Assembly: GCF_026914185.1 (NCBI RefSeq)
Contig: NC_070565.1
Coordinates: 1,612,001 to 1,676,000, forward strand
Direction: 5' to 3'
From: Puccinia triticina
Taxonomy: Eukaryota > Basidiomycota > Pucciniomycetes > Pucciniales > Pucciniaceae
Length of the DNA: 64,000 nt
Positions 1 to 9,762 of this stretch are shown one piece after another. The translations under genes were made by a program, and so were the position numbers. The notes beneath the pieces are model-generated. The model had not been told where the DNA came from and ran no database searches. It saw only the letters and a program-made list of their open reading frames with translations. Positions within the stretch are counted from its first letter, which is position 1. Each line of letters opens with the position of its first letter.

Positions 1-557
1 CAATGGTATAGGCCCTAAGACAAGGGGGGCTGCTGAGGGGGCAGGGGCTTTTCTGTTGCACTCTCAGGAATTTCATACATCTTAGTTACTACCCTCCCTT
101 GCCCAGGAAAAAATTCATACACTTGAAGTGCTTACCATTGAGGCCAAAAAAGCCCATTCATACCGTTTTTGTGCCTACCATTTTGGGTTTTTGCCAAAAA
201 ATTCATACATTTTCATTACCCCCATTTATAGGGGGTTTCCAGGGTCCTAAACCGCCCCCTCCCAGGCCACTAGCTTGCAAGCCCCTCCTTTCAAAGGGAG
301 GCGGGAAGGGTCCAGATGGCCTATAAGCGGTAACCATCACCCACGGAAGCTCGGTGTCTCCCCTGCGACAACATAGTATAATCACTTCGAAGAGAGTGAC
401 GAGTCCGGTGTTTGAATCCCGGTGGACCCAACCCCTGGCCGCTACCACTTCCGCGCTTGGACAACTACACACCACCCATTCAATCTTCAACCCACTTATT
501 AGTTGTCCACTTTATGTGTATAAAAAACTCTTCAATTGGGGTTTTCAAAGTTGCAAC
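1..557. other. Intergenic repeat-rich stretch, no gene
   Basis: No convincing coding region is visible. The block near 100-215 repeats the phrase ATTCATACA several times. At about 245-312 a GC-rich segment has complementary ends (CCGCCCCCTCCC and GGGAGGCGG) around an AGCTTG core. A relative of this segment lies at about 7864-7918, so it is a small dispersed hairpin repeat. A tRNA-like B-box phrase occurs near 410-425 but no cloverleaf can be completed. Confidence 0.5.
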
Positions 558-2555
558 ATATGGCCCGCTGTGCTGAGGAAAAAGCGGGGCATTTCTCAAG
601 CGCGCTTTGTTAGTGCCCTTGCAGCGGGAAGCGCACTAATTTTAGCGGTGAAAAAGCGCGCTTCCCGCTTTTGTAGCGGTTTTGCAGCAGTCTCAAACCC
701 GCTTTTTTATAAGGGGGGCAGGGGGAAGCGGTATAAATATCCCGCTTTTCCAGCGGACTGGCAGCAGTCAAAGTGAGCTGCGAGTGGAACAGTGAGAGGC
801 AAGATCCCTTTTTTCGAAGGGGGGGCGGGGGAAGAGAAACATAACAATTCAAGCAAACAGATAGGGAAAAAAAAAATTACTTAAACTAATTATGATGGCA
901 CCACATTTCTTGGATTTTTTTTTCTTGAACTTGATGAACTTTATGGTGTTTGCGGCCGCGTCAATGACGTCTTGACATTTGGAAAAATATCCACCTAGCT
1001 TGACCGATCAGTTACGCAGCCACATGTAAGTGCTGATACATTGTTCAATAGTTCAGACTGCCAGCCCCGATTGCCCAGAAGCACAAAATCATGCAGCGGC
1101 TGAAAATTTTTGCTCAGCACTAGCAGAACTGGCTTCACAAGCAAGATAACCTCCTACCAGAGAGCCCATTAAAGAAACTAGACTTTTAATTGCTATAAAC
1201 CAGAACCAGAACTAAAAGGAAAAAATAGATGAGAACAAGGGATAAACAATATAAGGAAGAAAGAAACAAACCCTGAGACAATAGAGGCTATAAAGATGAG
1301 GACAACGACGAATGTGAGACGACAAGAGAGTGATAGCTGTGAGAATGTAGTGAATGGGTTAGTCGACGAGGGGATTGAGGAGACGTTTGAGAAAGAAGAA
1401 CAAACCCTAGCAATATAGGCGACAATCTTTTTTATGGAGAAGGAAAAGGAATAGTAAGGACTTGATCTAGGAGGGAAACTGAGAAAGAAGGAGGGATTAG
1501 TATCAGGGATCGGAAGAGCCAGGTCGATGAGAGATCGGAAATGCGGAGGTGCATTTCTCACCAAGTTGGAAGCCAGTACGGCTGTCCAAGTTAAGGCTTC
1601 GGGAACTTTTGAGGTCGCGAGCAAAGAGTATCGGCGATGTTGTCGGCGGAAGACTAGATCTGAGTCAAAGAGTTCGTTGATCGATGAGTCGTGGGTAAGA
1701 AGATTTAAGTTGAGATCGATAAGTAAAGAAGTGGTGACCGTGGAAATGAGCAAGTGAGTGACGCGATTCAGATAGGTTTCATTTAGTGATACCGAAAGAC
1801 CGAAAAAGAGTAGAGGACAGCGGAAGAGCAGCGCACGAAGCGCTTGAGCTTGAGAAATGCGCAGCAGAGTGCGCTCGAGTTTCAACACCTATGAATGGGA
1901 AATCTTTGCTGTGCACTTGAAAGAGATACAGACACATTATAAATTGCCCAACTGAGAATAGTAAGTGAAAATGAGATGGGTTACCTTCCACCAGACAAAA
2001 TACCTAATTAAAGTGTGGGTTGTAAACTCTCAGCCAGCATATTCATGCTCAAAAGTGCAGCGCCTGACATTGTAGCAGGTTAAAAGTGCAAAAGCGGCAT
2101 ATCAAGCGCTAAAGCATCTGATTTAGCACTTGCCGCTGCACTGCACTTTTTTGTAGTTGAAGGGGTGTTTTTCCTGCTTTGCTAACACTGAATGGCTTGG
2201 AAAAAAAGCGGTGAACCGCTACTTTCATTGGTAGCGCAGCGGTGTTCCTGCTGCACTACCGCTTTTGGGGCTGGCCGCGTAGTGGTTCCTCGCTCATTTT
2301 TCTGGGGACAAGACAGGTGAGTGTATGTCATTACAGGTGTGCCGGTTCGTGTGTATAGCCCGGGTACTGATGAGTCTGATGGCCTGGAGGGGGCCCATTT
2401 TCAAGGGCCCTGCCCGTTTTCAAGTATGGCAGTTCAGTTTCAAAAATATGGAAGTTTGGTAGGAATCACACTTTGGGTGTTTCAGGCGCCTGGGGTGAAA
2501 AATCTGGGTTTTAATTTTTTAGGCAAGATTGGCTTGTCAGGGCCTCCATGTGCTA
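558..2555. repeat. Unclassified repeat family X, copy 1 (with solo LTR inside)
   Basis: This region matches 8363-8628 joined to 27049-29027 over nearly its whole length, apart from a solo-LTR insertion here (1170-1887) and extra sequence in copy 2 (about 27789-28765). It begins near TGGCCCGC and ends near GGGCCTCCAT; outside these points the two copies diverge. It is dense in AGCGG/CCGCT motifs and contains a TATAAATA box near 731-740. No protein domain was recognised. This copy lacks element A and so shows the empty site for that insertion. Confidence 0.7.
1170..1887 (-). repeat. Diverged solo Copia-type LTR inside repeat X copy 1
   Basis: This 718-bp segment is absent from X copy 2, where the flanks join directly (near 27390). 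The flanks show an imperfect 5-bp duplication, CCCAT at 1165-1169 and CCTAT at 1888-1892. Near its left end it carries the phrase CCAGAACCAGAACT, also found near the left end of the element D LTRs, and its right end is CAACA as in D. It is therefore best read as a solo LTR of a D-related Copia family, minus orientation. The left end starts TA rather than TG, suggesting decay. The long minus frame across it is not a credible gene. Confidence 0.6.
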
Positions 2556-2708
2556 ACTTGACCAAGTAGATCTATTGGAGGGGGGAGACCAACCTGCAGG
2601 GACCCTCCAAAGAAGAGAATTAAGAAAAAATAATTTCTTTATCTGTTGTATCGCCTTTGTCTGCAATCAGCTGACAATGAAATCACCCAAGAAAATCCAA
2701 GAGGCTTA

Positions 2709-3095
2709 GGCCCCGTTTGGCACCAATATAAATATAGGTGATATAATCGCCAGTTAATTCAATAAAAAATACAAAATTCAACATAAAGCCTCCAAATTTT
2801 TTTTGTAGGCAACCTACAGTGCTGTTCTCTTCAGCTGATAACTTGGATTCAACTGATTCAGCCATCTTTGGCACCATAATACCATTATATCACTTTTGAC
2901 CAATATGAAGCGATATAATGGTATGATGGTGCTGAAGATTTCTGAATCAGTTGAATCCAAGTTATCAGTTGAAGAGAACAGCACTGTAGGTTGCCTACAA
3001 AAAAAATTTGGAGGCTGTGTGTTGAATTTTGTATTTTTTATTGAATTAATTGGCAATTATATCACCTATATTTATATTGGTGCCAAACAGGGCTC
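2709..3095. repeat. Fold-back MITE (long palindrome), about 387 bp
   Basis: The two halves are near-perfect reverse complements around a centre at about 2890. The outer ends read GGCCCCGTTTGGCACC and GGTGCCAAACAGGGCTC. The arms of roughly 170 nt differ by only a few bases. There is no coding capacity. Terminal GGCCCCGTTTGGC is a common type of non-autonomous DNA-transposon end, but the superfamily cannot be assigned because I do not see a clean target-site duplication. Confidence 0.75.
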
Positions 3096-3154
3096 TATTA
3101 TATAGGAGATGAAAAAAATCCACTTCTTGAAGTTGTGATCACCAGGGATGCTTG

Positions 3155-4135
3155 GGGGGCACTCCCCAGGGAGTGCCATACCTTGAATTTTTTTCATAAC
3201 TCAGCTCAATGTCTACTACATCATATGTGTAATCAAACATGAAATGATATACAAGTATATATGAAGTATCCATAACTCAGCTGGAACTCCTCTGTAACTT
3301 AGTAGTAACTAAACTGGACCACAGAACACAAATTTTCTGTAACCAAAGTTTAACTCAAGTGCAAAGCACCAATCACACATTGTTTGTACCCAAGGGTGAA
3401 GTCAATCTGAATAGTGTTGGAACCATTTCATCATCCTGTACCCATTGCTGTGGCCTCAACAGAATGTGATTGGTGTGTGATTTGTCACCCCATTGTACGC
3501 GCGTACAATAGGGTGACAAATCAGGCACTTTTCATACCAGAGGGAGACTTCTGCTGAGTAAATGAAATGAGGGTCAAATTTAAGAAACAATTAGTGTAAC
3601 TGCCCTGATGGAACATGATTTGTCACCCTATTTTACGTGCGTACAATAGGGTGACAAATCACACGCCAATCACACATTTTTTAGAACAGAGGGGCATTTG
3701 CAGCTGATTGATTTATGAACTGTTTCACCCTTGTTTACCCAGCCAAAATACAGTTCTACTGCTCTTGTGCAAATACTAAAACATTTTGCACTTCTGATAT
3801 TTTCTTTATCCAAATCTAGGCAGTTGTGTTTCAGGTGTGATATATATTTGATGAAGGCAGTTCACCCCAATGTAAAAAAATTGGATAAGCAAGAGCTACC
3901 TGATTTTGAAATGTAGAACTGAAGTTAAGATTGACATGAACTTGAATTCAAGATGAATTCAACAGAGTTGAATTATAGTTCACGTCCAATAGTTACATAT
4001 CACTCCAAATTAGATTGGTCTATAGTTCTTGCCCAGTTATTGAACAATTAACCATCACATTGTAAGGACTTCTGCCCCAGTTCAGACAAAAACTAACCCC
4101 AAATTCAGCTGTGGCACTCCCTGGGGAGTGCCCCC
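3155..4135. repeat. Inverted-repeat region with paired hairpins (possible non-autonomous DNA element)
   Basis: A 24-bp sequence at 3155-3178 recurs as an exact reverse complement at 4112-4135; each copy is itself a hairpin (GGCACTCCC-CA-GGGAGTGCC). Between them lie two long hairpins, 3479-3522 and 3617-3660, with arms GATTTGTCACCC and GGGTGACAAATC around a GTACGYGCGTAC core. No protein-coding gene is visible. The layout resembles a MITE or deletion derivative of a DNA transposon; no transposase is present. Confidence 0.45.
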
Positions 4136-4767
4136 GAGGCTTTCCGGGTGGATATCCCTTGTTGATTTGAAATAACAAGATTTCTTGATTTCCTCACTCT
4201 GATTTATTTGGTGCAGTGTCTCATGTTCAGCTAGCTCTGCATGAAATACAGTGTGTAATTGACCAAATTTCATCCCAGACAAAATTCAATACAGCAGATA
4301 AACATCTGTGCTATGGACTTGATATTGTTTTCACAAGATAGATGTGTCAAGGAAGTCAGTGCAGCTGACCTAAAGTCTGCTTTTATCATTATCTCTCCCT
4401 AAACTCTCTTTCAGAATACAGATTCTGTTGCGCAAGGCGCCAAGAGGCTTAGGGTAGATACAAGCTTCAATGCACTGCAACGTAAGCCACAAGGTTTCAT
4501 CCCTCTAGACAAATGCCAAATTTTGTTGACCTCTTTGTATCATCCCCTTTACACCAGGTGAAACAAGCAACAAGACTCCTAGGGTGCAATACCCAAACGC
4601 AGAACCAGGCAATGTCAGGGCAGCCGCAGGTCTCAAAAATTTGACCCTGTGAGTATTTGAGAGACTGACTTGAGCAAGGAGTAGAAGCACCAGACTAATA
4701 ATTGTACACTCCAACAGCCCACTTTCTCATAGAATAAACAACAGCCCAATCAGCTTAGACTCTTGTA
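4136..4767. other. Intergenic, no supported gene
   Basis: A minus-strand frame at 4505-4714 encodes a signal-peptide-like N terminus but would have to begin with TTG, so it is not called. Nothing else is recognised here. Confidence 0.4.
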
Positions 4768-4986
4768 TTAGTTCACCAAACAACAAGTCATGCATGCTTT
4801 ATCCTCTACTGAAGTAAAAGCTGGTTCTTTGTCTTCAATTCTTTCATCCTCTTCATGATAATCCAAATTGATCTCCCATGAAAATCTAAGAATATCTTCA
4901 TCTCTGCCCAAAATAGCATCCAGGGATGCAATGGTTTCTTCCTCTTGGATGTTTGGACCATTTTGCTCTATTGAAATGGTACTCAT
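4768..4986 (-). CDS. Small acidic protein ending in a CaaX-like box (72 aa), unrecognised
   Basis: An ATG-initiated frame of 72 codons ends in ...MTCCLVN followed by TAA. The last four residues (CLVN) fit a CaaX prenylation box, with a second Cys just before. The body is strongly acidic (runs of E and D) with no membrane segment. Small CaaX-ending proteins include basidiomycete lipopeptide pheromone precursors, but I cannot match this one to a known precursor and it lacks an obvious mature-peptide signature. A chance frame is a real alternative. It lies between repeats, about 0.5 kb from the RING gene on the same strand. The product would sit at membranes if farnesylated. Confidence 0.3.
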   Translation of the reverse strand: MSTISIEQNGPNIQEEETIASLDAILGRDEDILRFSWEINLDYHEEDERIEDKEPAFTSVEDKACMTCCLVN

Positions 4987-5510
4987 GATTCAGTCTCAGT
5001 TCTTTTTGTAGGGATGTTCTAACCTCACCTACCTCTTTTGAGCAACTCAATTGGAGAGATTCTGGCTTGCAGAAAACTTAGAAGACATGTTTGATGAAGC
5101 GGCATACCCTCACATGGTCACAGTGACACTGGTCATCTAGTTGGTCATTAGCCTATGTGTTTTATGTTGTGTTGTTTTAGTATGACCAGCCATTGAGCTG
5201 GCCATTGACCTGTGTTGTGGTATATTGCTTAAAGAGGGGTGTATGTAGAGACAAGAGTGGTGGTGGTATCTTTATCTCAATCCAAGTTCCCTAATGAGCC
5301 AACACCTAGTAACAAAGGGGATTTCTCTTTAGCCAAGCAACTTAGCTTTTGTGGAATTGCTGGCTAGCTAAAGATTTACCTAGATGGTGGTGGATGCTCT
5401 TATTTGAATTTCATTGCTAGTGGGCATTGTGTTCACTGGTGTTGAAAGTAGTGCGTCAGAAATTTCCTTGATTTGAACTAAGACGCTGCAGGAAAATGTA
5501 ACTAGAAAAC
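4987..5510. other. Intergenic, no supported gene
   Basis: A run near 5115-5215 repeats GGTCAT/TGACC phrases. No gene, RNA or element boundary is recognised. Confidence 0.4.
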
Positions 5511-5843
5511 TCACTGTTTTAGAATAGTAAATAATACAACCCAAAAAACTGTAACCATAAAAGCAGCAATAATTATCTTCTTGTATAGCTGCATAGGTGC
5601 TGCTTCTTGCTCATTTAATTGCAATTCCAGGGCTGCATCATTATTTGCTGCTAATTGTTCAGCTAATGCTAATTCTGTAGGGCCAATTTCTGCTCGGCAG
5701 CTTGGACACGTATTATGCGCAGCGGTCCATCGCGGAATACATTTAGCGCAGAATTCATGATTGCATTTTAGCCGAAAGGGTTGTTCTATTGCGTTCAGGC
5801 AAATCGCACATTCGCCCGTTGTTTCTTGAACGGCAATGGTCAT
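5511..5843 (-). CDS. Small RING-finger protein with C-terminal membrane anchor (110 aa)
   Basis: An ATG frame encodes a C3HC4 RING domain at about residues 12-49: C-A-I-C, then C-N-H-E-F-C, then C-x-x-C, ending C-P-S-C. An Ala/Glu-rich stretch follows, then one hydrophobic segment at about 86-108 close to the C terminus. RING domains of this kind usually bind E2 enzymes in ubiquitin ligases; a tail-anchored E3-like role is inferred. Related copies lie at 40094-40752 and 61271-61660. Upstream sequence (5915-6590) resembles the 5' exons of the 40-kb copy, including splice-like sites, but the matching upstream exon has no ATG, so this ATG at 5843 is preferred. Confidence 0.6.
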   Translation of the reverse strand: MTIAVQETTGECAICLNAIEQPFRLKCNHEFCAKCIPRWTAAHNTCPSCRAEIGPTELALAEQLAANNDAALELQLNEQEAAPMQLYKKIIIAAFMVTVFWVVLFTILKQ

Positions 5844-5914
5844 GTGTCGGGCTTCGCCAGTGAAGCTTGCGGGATCGGTGGGTGTGTGAATAGAATTTCC
5901 TGAAGCTGTCCTTC

Positions 5915-6590
5915 TCAGTTGTGTATTGTGCTATTCACCTTCCCAGATAAAAATCCATAAGCTCGCAGAAAGCTAGGGATTCGAGGCCCAATCTTGTGAA
6001 ATTTACTCACATCGTCGCAGTTTCCTTGGGGATAATTCAAGTCGCCTTGTTGCAGGTGGTGCTCGTATGTGGGGGAGACATCAGAGAGCTCTACAGCGTA
6101 TCCATAGTGTGAATTTGGTGTGTATTCTGTTGGACTCACTTGTAAGCTATGTACAACAAGCTACAGATCCAATTTTTGGTGGGAGAGTTTGAGAATTATG
6201 ATCCCGTGTCATGATTAAATAAAGAGCACTTAACTATTAGCCAGAAAATCCACGCAGCCATCACAAGAATTTGAAAGATCAAAATTCTTAATAAGTTCTA
6301 AAAGGGTTCCAGATAGTTTTGGTCAAGGTTGAGCAGTGTTTATCGGAAGACTGTTCGGTAGACTTCGCAGAGGATTGCACCTACGGATAAGGTTTTATGA
6401 TATGGATTGGTTTTTCGCAGCACACACTATGCACCTAATTGAGAGAAAACACATCAGGAGAGAAGAATGAAGTCAAACTACCTGATGACGAAACTAGAAA
6501 GAAAATGTGATTAGTCATACCTGCAAATAAGCAGCGGAATTGATTCAAATAGCGATGGAGAAGAAGGACGCGATGGGCAGGAGACCTCTA
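5915..6590 (-). other. Probable 5' exons/leader of the 5.5-kb RING gene (degenerate)
   Basis: Blocks here match the upstream region of the RING gene at 40094-40752. One is an exon-like segment ending at a GTGAGT donor near 6010. Another is a 5'-most segment ending ...TTTGCAG followed by GTATGA near 6520 (the counterpart is TATTGCAG followed by GTATGC near 41185). The first coding ATG of the 40-kb paralogue is not present here. The region may be untranslated leader or decayed coding sequence. Confidence 0.4.
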
Positions 6591-6599
6591 AAGGAAACA

Positions 6600-7490
6600 A
6601 AATTCAAAAAAAAAACTGTGAGGAAGTTAGTGTTTTGCCGATTTCCCTTGTTTGATTAATCATAGTGAACAAATGGCACATACATATAGTCTTTTTTTGC
6701 TTTATAAAGTTTCTTGTTAGGAAATGGTATGAAGCCTGGCGGCTGATGTGAGTTGCGACGACGAGGAAATTTCCACGAACTCCGAGCCACATATCATAAA
6801 TATGTTCTTGTATTTATCTTGGTGGTGGAATACCCCATCCGAAGATTATTGTGGGAGCTCTCACTAGCTGAAACCGAGAACATCAGAAGATGTTTCATCA
6901 GATATTACGAGTGTGTTCAGTACAGGCTTGCCGGGGTCCTGCTTTGCCGCCACAGCGAGCATCTCACCATGAGGTACTTTGTTCAGTCGGGCGTGTAAAC
7001 CTGCCTGGAGTGCCTGCCAATTCAGAAGGGAGGACTATCGGCTTCACCGAAGAGTTTTTAAAGCGAAAATAGATCGCGGTGCGGCTGAGGAAATGGTCAT
7101 TTTGAAACTGCTGTATTTCCAGTTTTTTTGGGGAAGTGTGAGGGACCCCCTACTACTCTTACTTCTTAAACGGTTCTGAATAACCTCAAGAGAGAATATC
7201 ACCAATGTTCAGATGTAGTAAAGGTAGTTTATCTTTGAACGAAGATAAACTCTTGAAGGGATTTTGAATAAGGGTTTTATTTGTAAAAGGTTTTTAGGAT
7301 AATGATGATAATGAACAAAGATATCGCAATGAGAGAAAAGGAAAAAGTGAGAGAAACCGCAAGACCAAGAAGTAATTAACAACATGATCAGATCTCTACG
7401 ACAAAACAAGAGAATAATAATAAAACCAAAATGTTTATTACAAGACCAATAACGGTCCGCTACGGAATTCCGCATAATTATGTAACCAAG
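6600..7490. other. Intergenic, no supported gene
   Basis: Only short frames are present and none shows a known motif. A segment from about 7137 begins TGTGAGGGACCCC, which could be an LTR-like start, but no matching terminus or second copy is seen in the window. Confidence 0.35.
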
Positions 7491-7661
7491 TGGAGGACTT
7501 CCTGTCATTTTTGAATAAATCTGGAATTTCAGATTTCGCAGAGAAATCTGGAATTTGGGACTCTGGATTGCTTTTGGGATCTTTGGGGACCTAGATTTCC
7601 CTGCGAAATCTGAAATCAGGCGGCTCAGATCTGACTTTCCAGATTGACAGGAAGTCCTCCA
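7491..7661. repeat. Fold-back MITE, copy 1 (171 bp)
   Basis: Terminal inverted repeats are TGGAGGACTTCCTGTC and GACAGGAAGTCCTCCA. The interior is a chain of complementary CCAGATTT/AAATCTGG words, so the whole element can fold on itself. Related elements are at 7667-7814 and 49595-49742. Confidence 0.75.
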
Positions 7662-7666
7662 GTCAG

Positions 7667-7814
7667 TGGAGGACTTCCCGTCAATCTGGGAACCCAGATT
7701 TTTCCAGATTTTGCGGGGAAATCTGGGCTCAATCTTCCCAAATCCTAGATCTTCCCAGATTTCCCTGCGAAATCTGTGAAAATCTGGGTTTCCAGATCGG
7801 CGGGAAGTCCTCCA
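7667..7814. repeat. Fold-back MITE, copy 2 (148 bp)
   Basis: The ends are TGGAGGACTTCCCGTC and the complementary GGCGGGAAGTCCTCCA (one mismatch in the arm). It lies only five bases (GTCAG) after copy 1. It is the same length as the copy at 49595-49742 and closely similar to it. Confidence 0.75.
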
Positions 7815-7922
7815 GTACAAAACTGAAAACTTTACAGAAAGCCAAGCTTTTGAAACCAACGACGTCCCGCCCCTCCCACTAGCTTGACACAAGCCCCTCG
7901 TTTCAAAGGGAGGCGGGTGACA

Positions 7923-8100
7923 CACAAGCTTAACAAAGCCTCCCTGTGAGAGCCCCGAAGGGGCAGCCCCGCAGGGTCCCTGTCTCACCTCCCTGACGGG
8001 AGGTCGCACTTCGCGCCGCGCCCCCGGCAGGTGAGGATACTTAATTTCGGGTGACATACCGCCGGGCGCCTCTCGCTGAGCAAGCCTCTGAACTTCACGA

Positions 8101-8138
<38 letters not shown>

Positions 8139-8260
8139 AGCTTAGTCAGTCCTCCCTTCTGAGTTGGCAGGCTGGCGCCCCTCGCGCGAAGCGCGAGCCT
8201 CCTCTCTGTGAGAGAGAGACCTGCGGGGCTCTCCTGCAGAGAGGCTTGGTTAAGCTCGGC
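7923..8260. repeat. Interrupted palindrome with a 33-nt C tract
   Basis: The left arm (from about 7923, AGCTTAACAAAGCCTC) and the right arm (ending about 8258) are imperfect reverse complements over roughly 80 nt. They share GAGAGCCCCG and CTTCGCGC blocks. A run of 33 consecutive C residues at 8105-8137 lies between them. The region is very GC-rich and has no coding frame. It may be a fold-back element; the C-tract length may also be affected by sequencing. Confidence 0.5.
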
Positions 8261-8362
8261 GCCCCCCGGCCAACGGACCCGGTTTAGCCAGCTGCAGAAA
8301 GCGCAGCGCTTTTGGCGCCCGCTTCGCTGCGCTGAACTTAGTGGCCTGGCCCGCCGCGCTAT

Positions 8363-8628
8363 CGCTTTTCGCGCTGAGGAAAAAGCGGGTCATTTCTGAA
8401 GCGCGCTTTTTTAGCGCCCTTGCGGGGGGAAGCGCGCTAATTTTAGCGGTAAAAAAGCGCGCTTCCCGCTTTTGTAGCGGTATTGCAGCGGTCTCAAACC
8501 CGCTTTTTTATAAGGGGGGCAGGGGGAAGCGGTATAAATATCCCCCTTTTCCAGCGGACTGGCAGCAGTCAAAGTGAGCTGCGAGTAGAACAGTGAGAGG
8601 CAAGATCCCTTTTTTCGAAGGGGGGGCG
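8363..8628. repeat. Repeat family X, copy 2, left part
   Basis: This matches the start of X copy 1, including the TATAAATA box at about 8533. It is cut at 8628 by insertion of element A; the rest of the copy continues at 27049. The 5-bp target duplication GGGCG lies at 8624-8628 and 27049-27053. Confidence 0.8.
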
Positions 8629-9721
8629 TGTCAGGCTCGGTGATGCCAAGAGCACGAGTGCTCTTCTAGCTACGCCGGCGACAGAGCACGGTACAGTAGC
8701 GCGCGCAGCAAAAGCGCGGTAAAAAGTGCGAAATAGCTTAGAAAGCTATTTCTAATGAACCAAAAAATAGGTTTAACGGAGGGGCCAGGGGCGCCTGGGG
8801 TGTTTTAGTGCCCTCCGCAGTTCTTACAGGGCCTGCGCACGAAATGCGCAGGGGTTTTTGTGACCTGTGGCGTCTGGGGCCCTTGAAAAGGGGGTGATTG
8901 CGCGATGGTTCGCTCCCAGGATACTGATAGGGATATAGATCCCGGTAGAAAGACAAAAAAACGCAAACTTACTTTTTAAGGTATGTTTGCGGGAAAAAAA
9001 GACTGTCGATTCCTTAAGAAACCGTAATCAGAGCTGGGTCAGAAGGCGCGCTGGTCGGATAGGACGAGAGCGGGTCTGGCGAAGCGGCGAGTCGGTTATG
9101 AAGGTATCTGAGGGGCCTTCCTTTGCCCGAAGGCCCTCGATTATATATTCGAGCTACAACCGGTAGGGTTGTAGCTCTTATTGCAAATACTTCCTCTGTT
9201 TCTTGGCCGGAGGAAGTAGTGCTTCTTTCAAGGGTGACGGGAGTGAAGGGGGATTCTACTAGTCCCTTCGCTCCCGTTCACTTTATTTGTTATTCGATCC
9301 TTTAGCTATTCCTCGGCTCGAGGAATAGCGTGGTTCGTGTTCCATCATCGGCCGGGGGAGGAGGAGTAGTATAATTCTGTTTCTCTCTTCCCCGACCGAA
9401 ATGCTTCTATTTCTTGTAGAGACTACTCTCTGTTTAGTAGTTTCTTGAGAGATTCTGACGACCCGTTCTCTTGGCTTGAGAACGCGTTTGAACTAATATT
9501 TTTTCTCCTGCCGATTCTTTGGCTGGAGCTTTATTTTCCTTACTCGTCTAAGGAATCTTTTTTATTATTATGTGCGCGGCGCTCCGCGCCGCAGCTAGGT
9601 CTTTTTACAAGAAAGAAGTCTATTTCGTACGCGGCGCTCTGCGCCGCTATTATTACATACAATTTTTGTAATGCTACAATAGTTAGCCGGGCTCTAACTT
9701 ATTATAGTAGCCCGGCTGACA
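8629..9721 (-). repeat. 3' LTR of element A
   Basis: In plus orientation it begins TGTCAGG and ends GGCTGACA. From about 9108 to 9721 it is a chain of some ten near-perfect hairpins. Examples are GAGCTACAACC..GGTTGTAGCTC, GCTATTCCTC..GAGGAATAGC, CGGCGC-TCC-GCGCCG and AGCCGGGCT..AGCCCGGCT. In element orientation these lie at the start of the LTR (U3). A purine tract (GAGAGGGAA on the minus strand) abuts the LTR at 9722-9730. Confidence 0.92.
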
Positions 9722-9762
9722 TTCCCTCTCACCAAGATAAGTTACTCGTAACTTAGCTGAGC

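Noticed and set aside
340..425. tRNA-like sequence with TTTGAATCCCGG near 410
   Set aside because: The T-stem spacing is wrong, the acceptor stem does not pair, and no A box fits. At most it is a tRNA-derived relic.
1193..1888. 231-codon minus frame
   Set aside because: It lies inside a solo LTR related to element D; low-complexity Ser/Leu/Phe composition.
4505..4714. Secreted-effector-like frame with a signal-peptide N terminus (minus)
   Set aside because: It has no ATG; it would need to start at TTG and lacks splice support.
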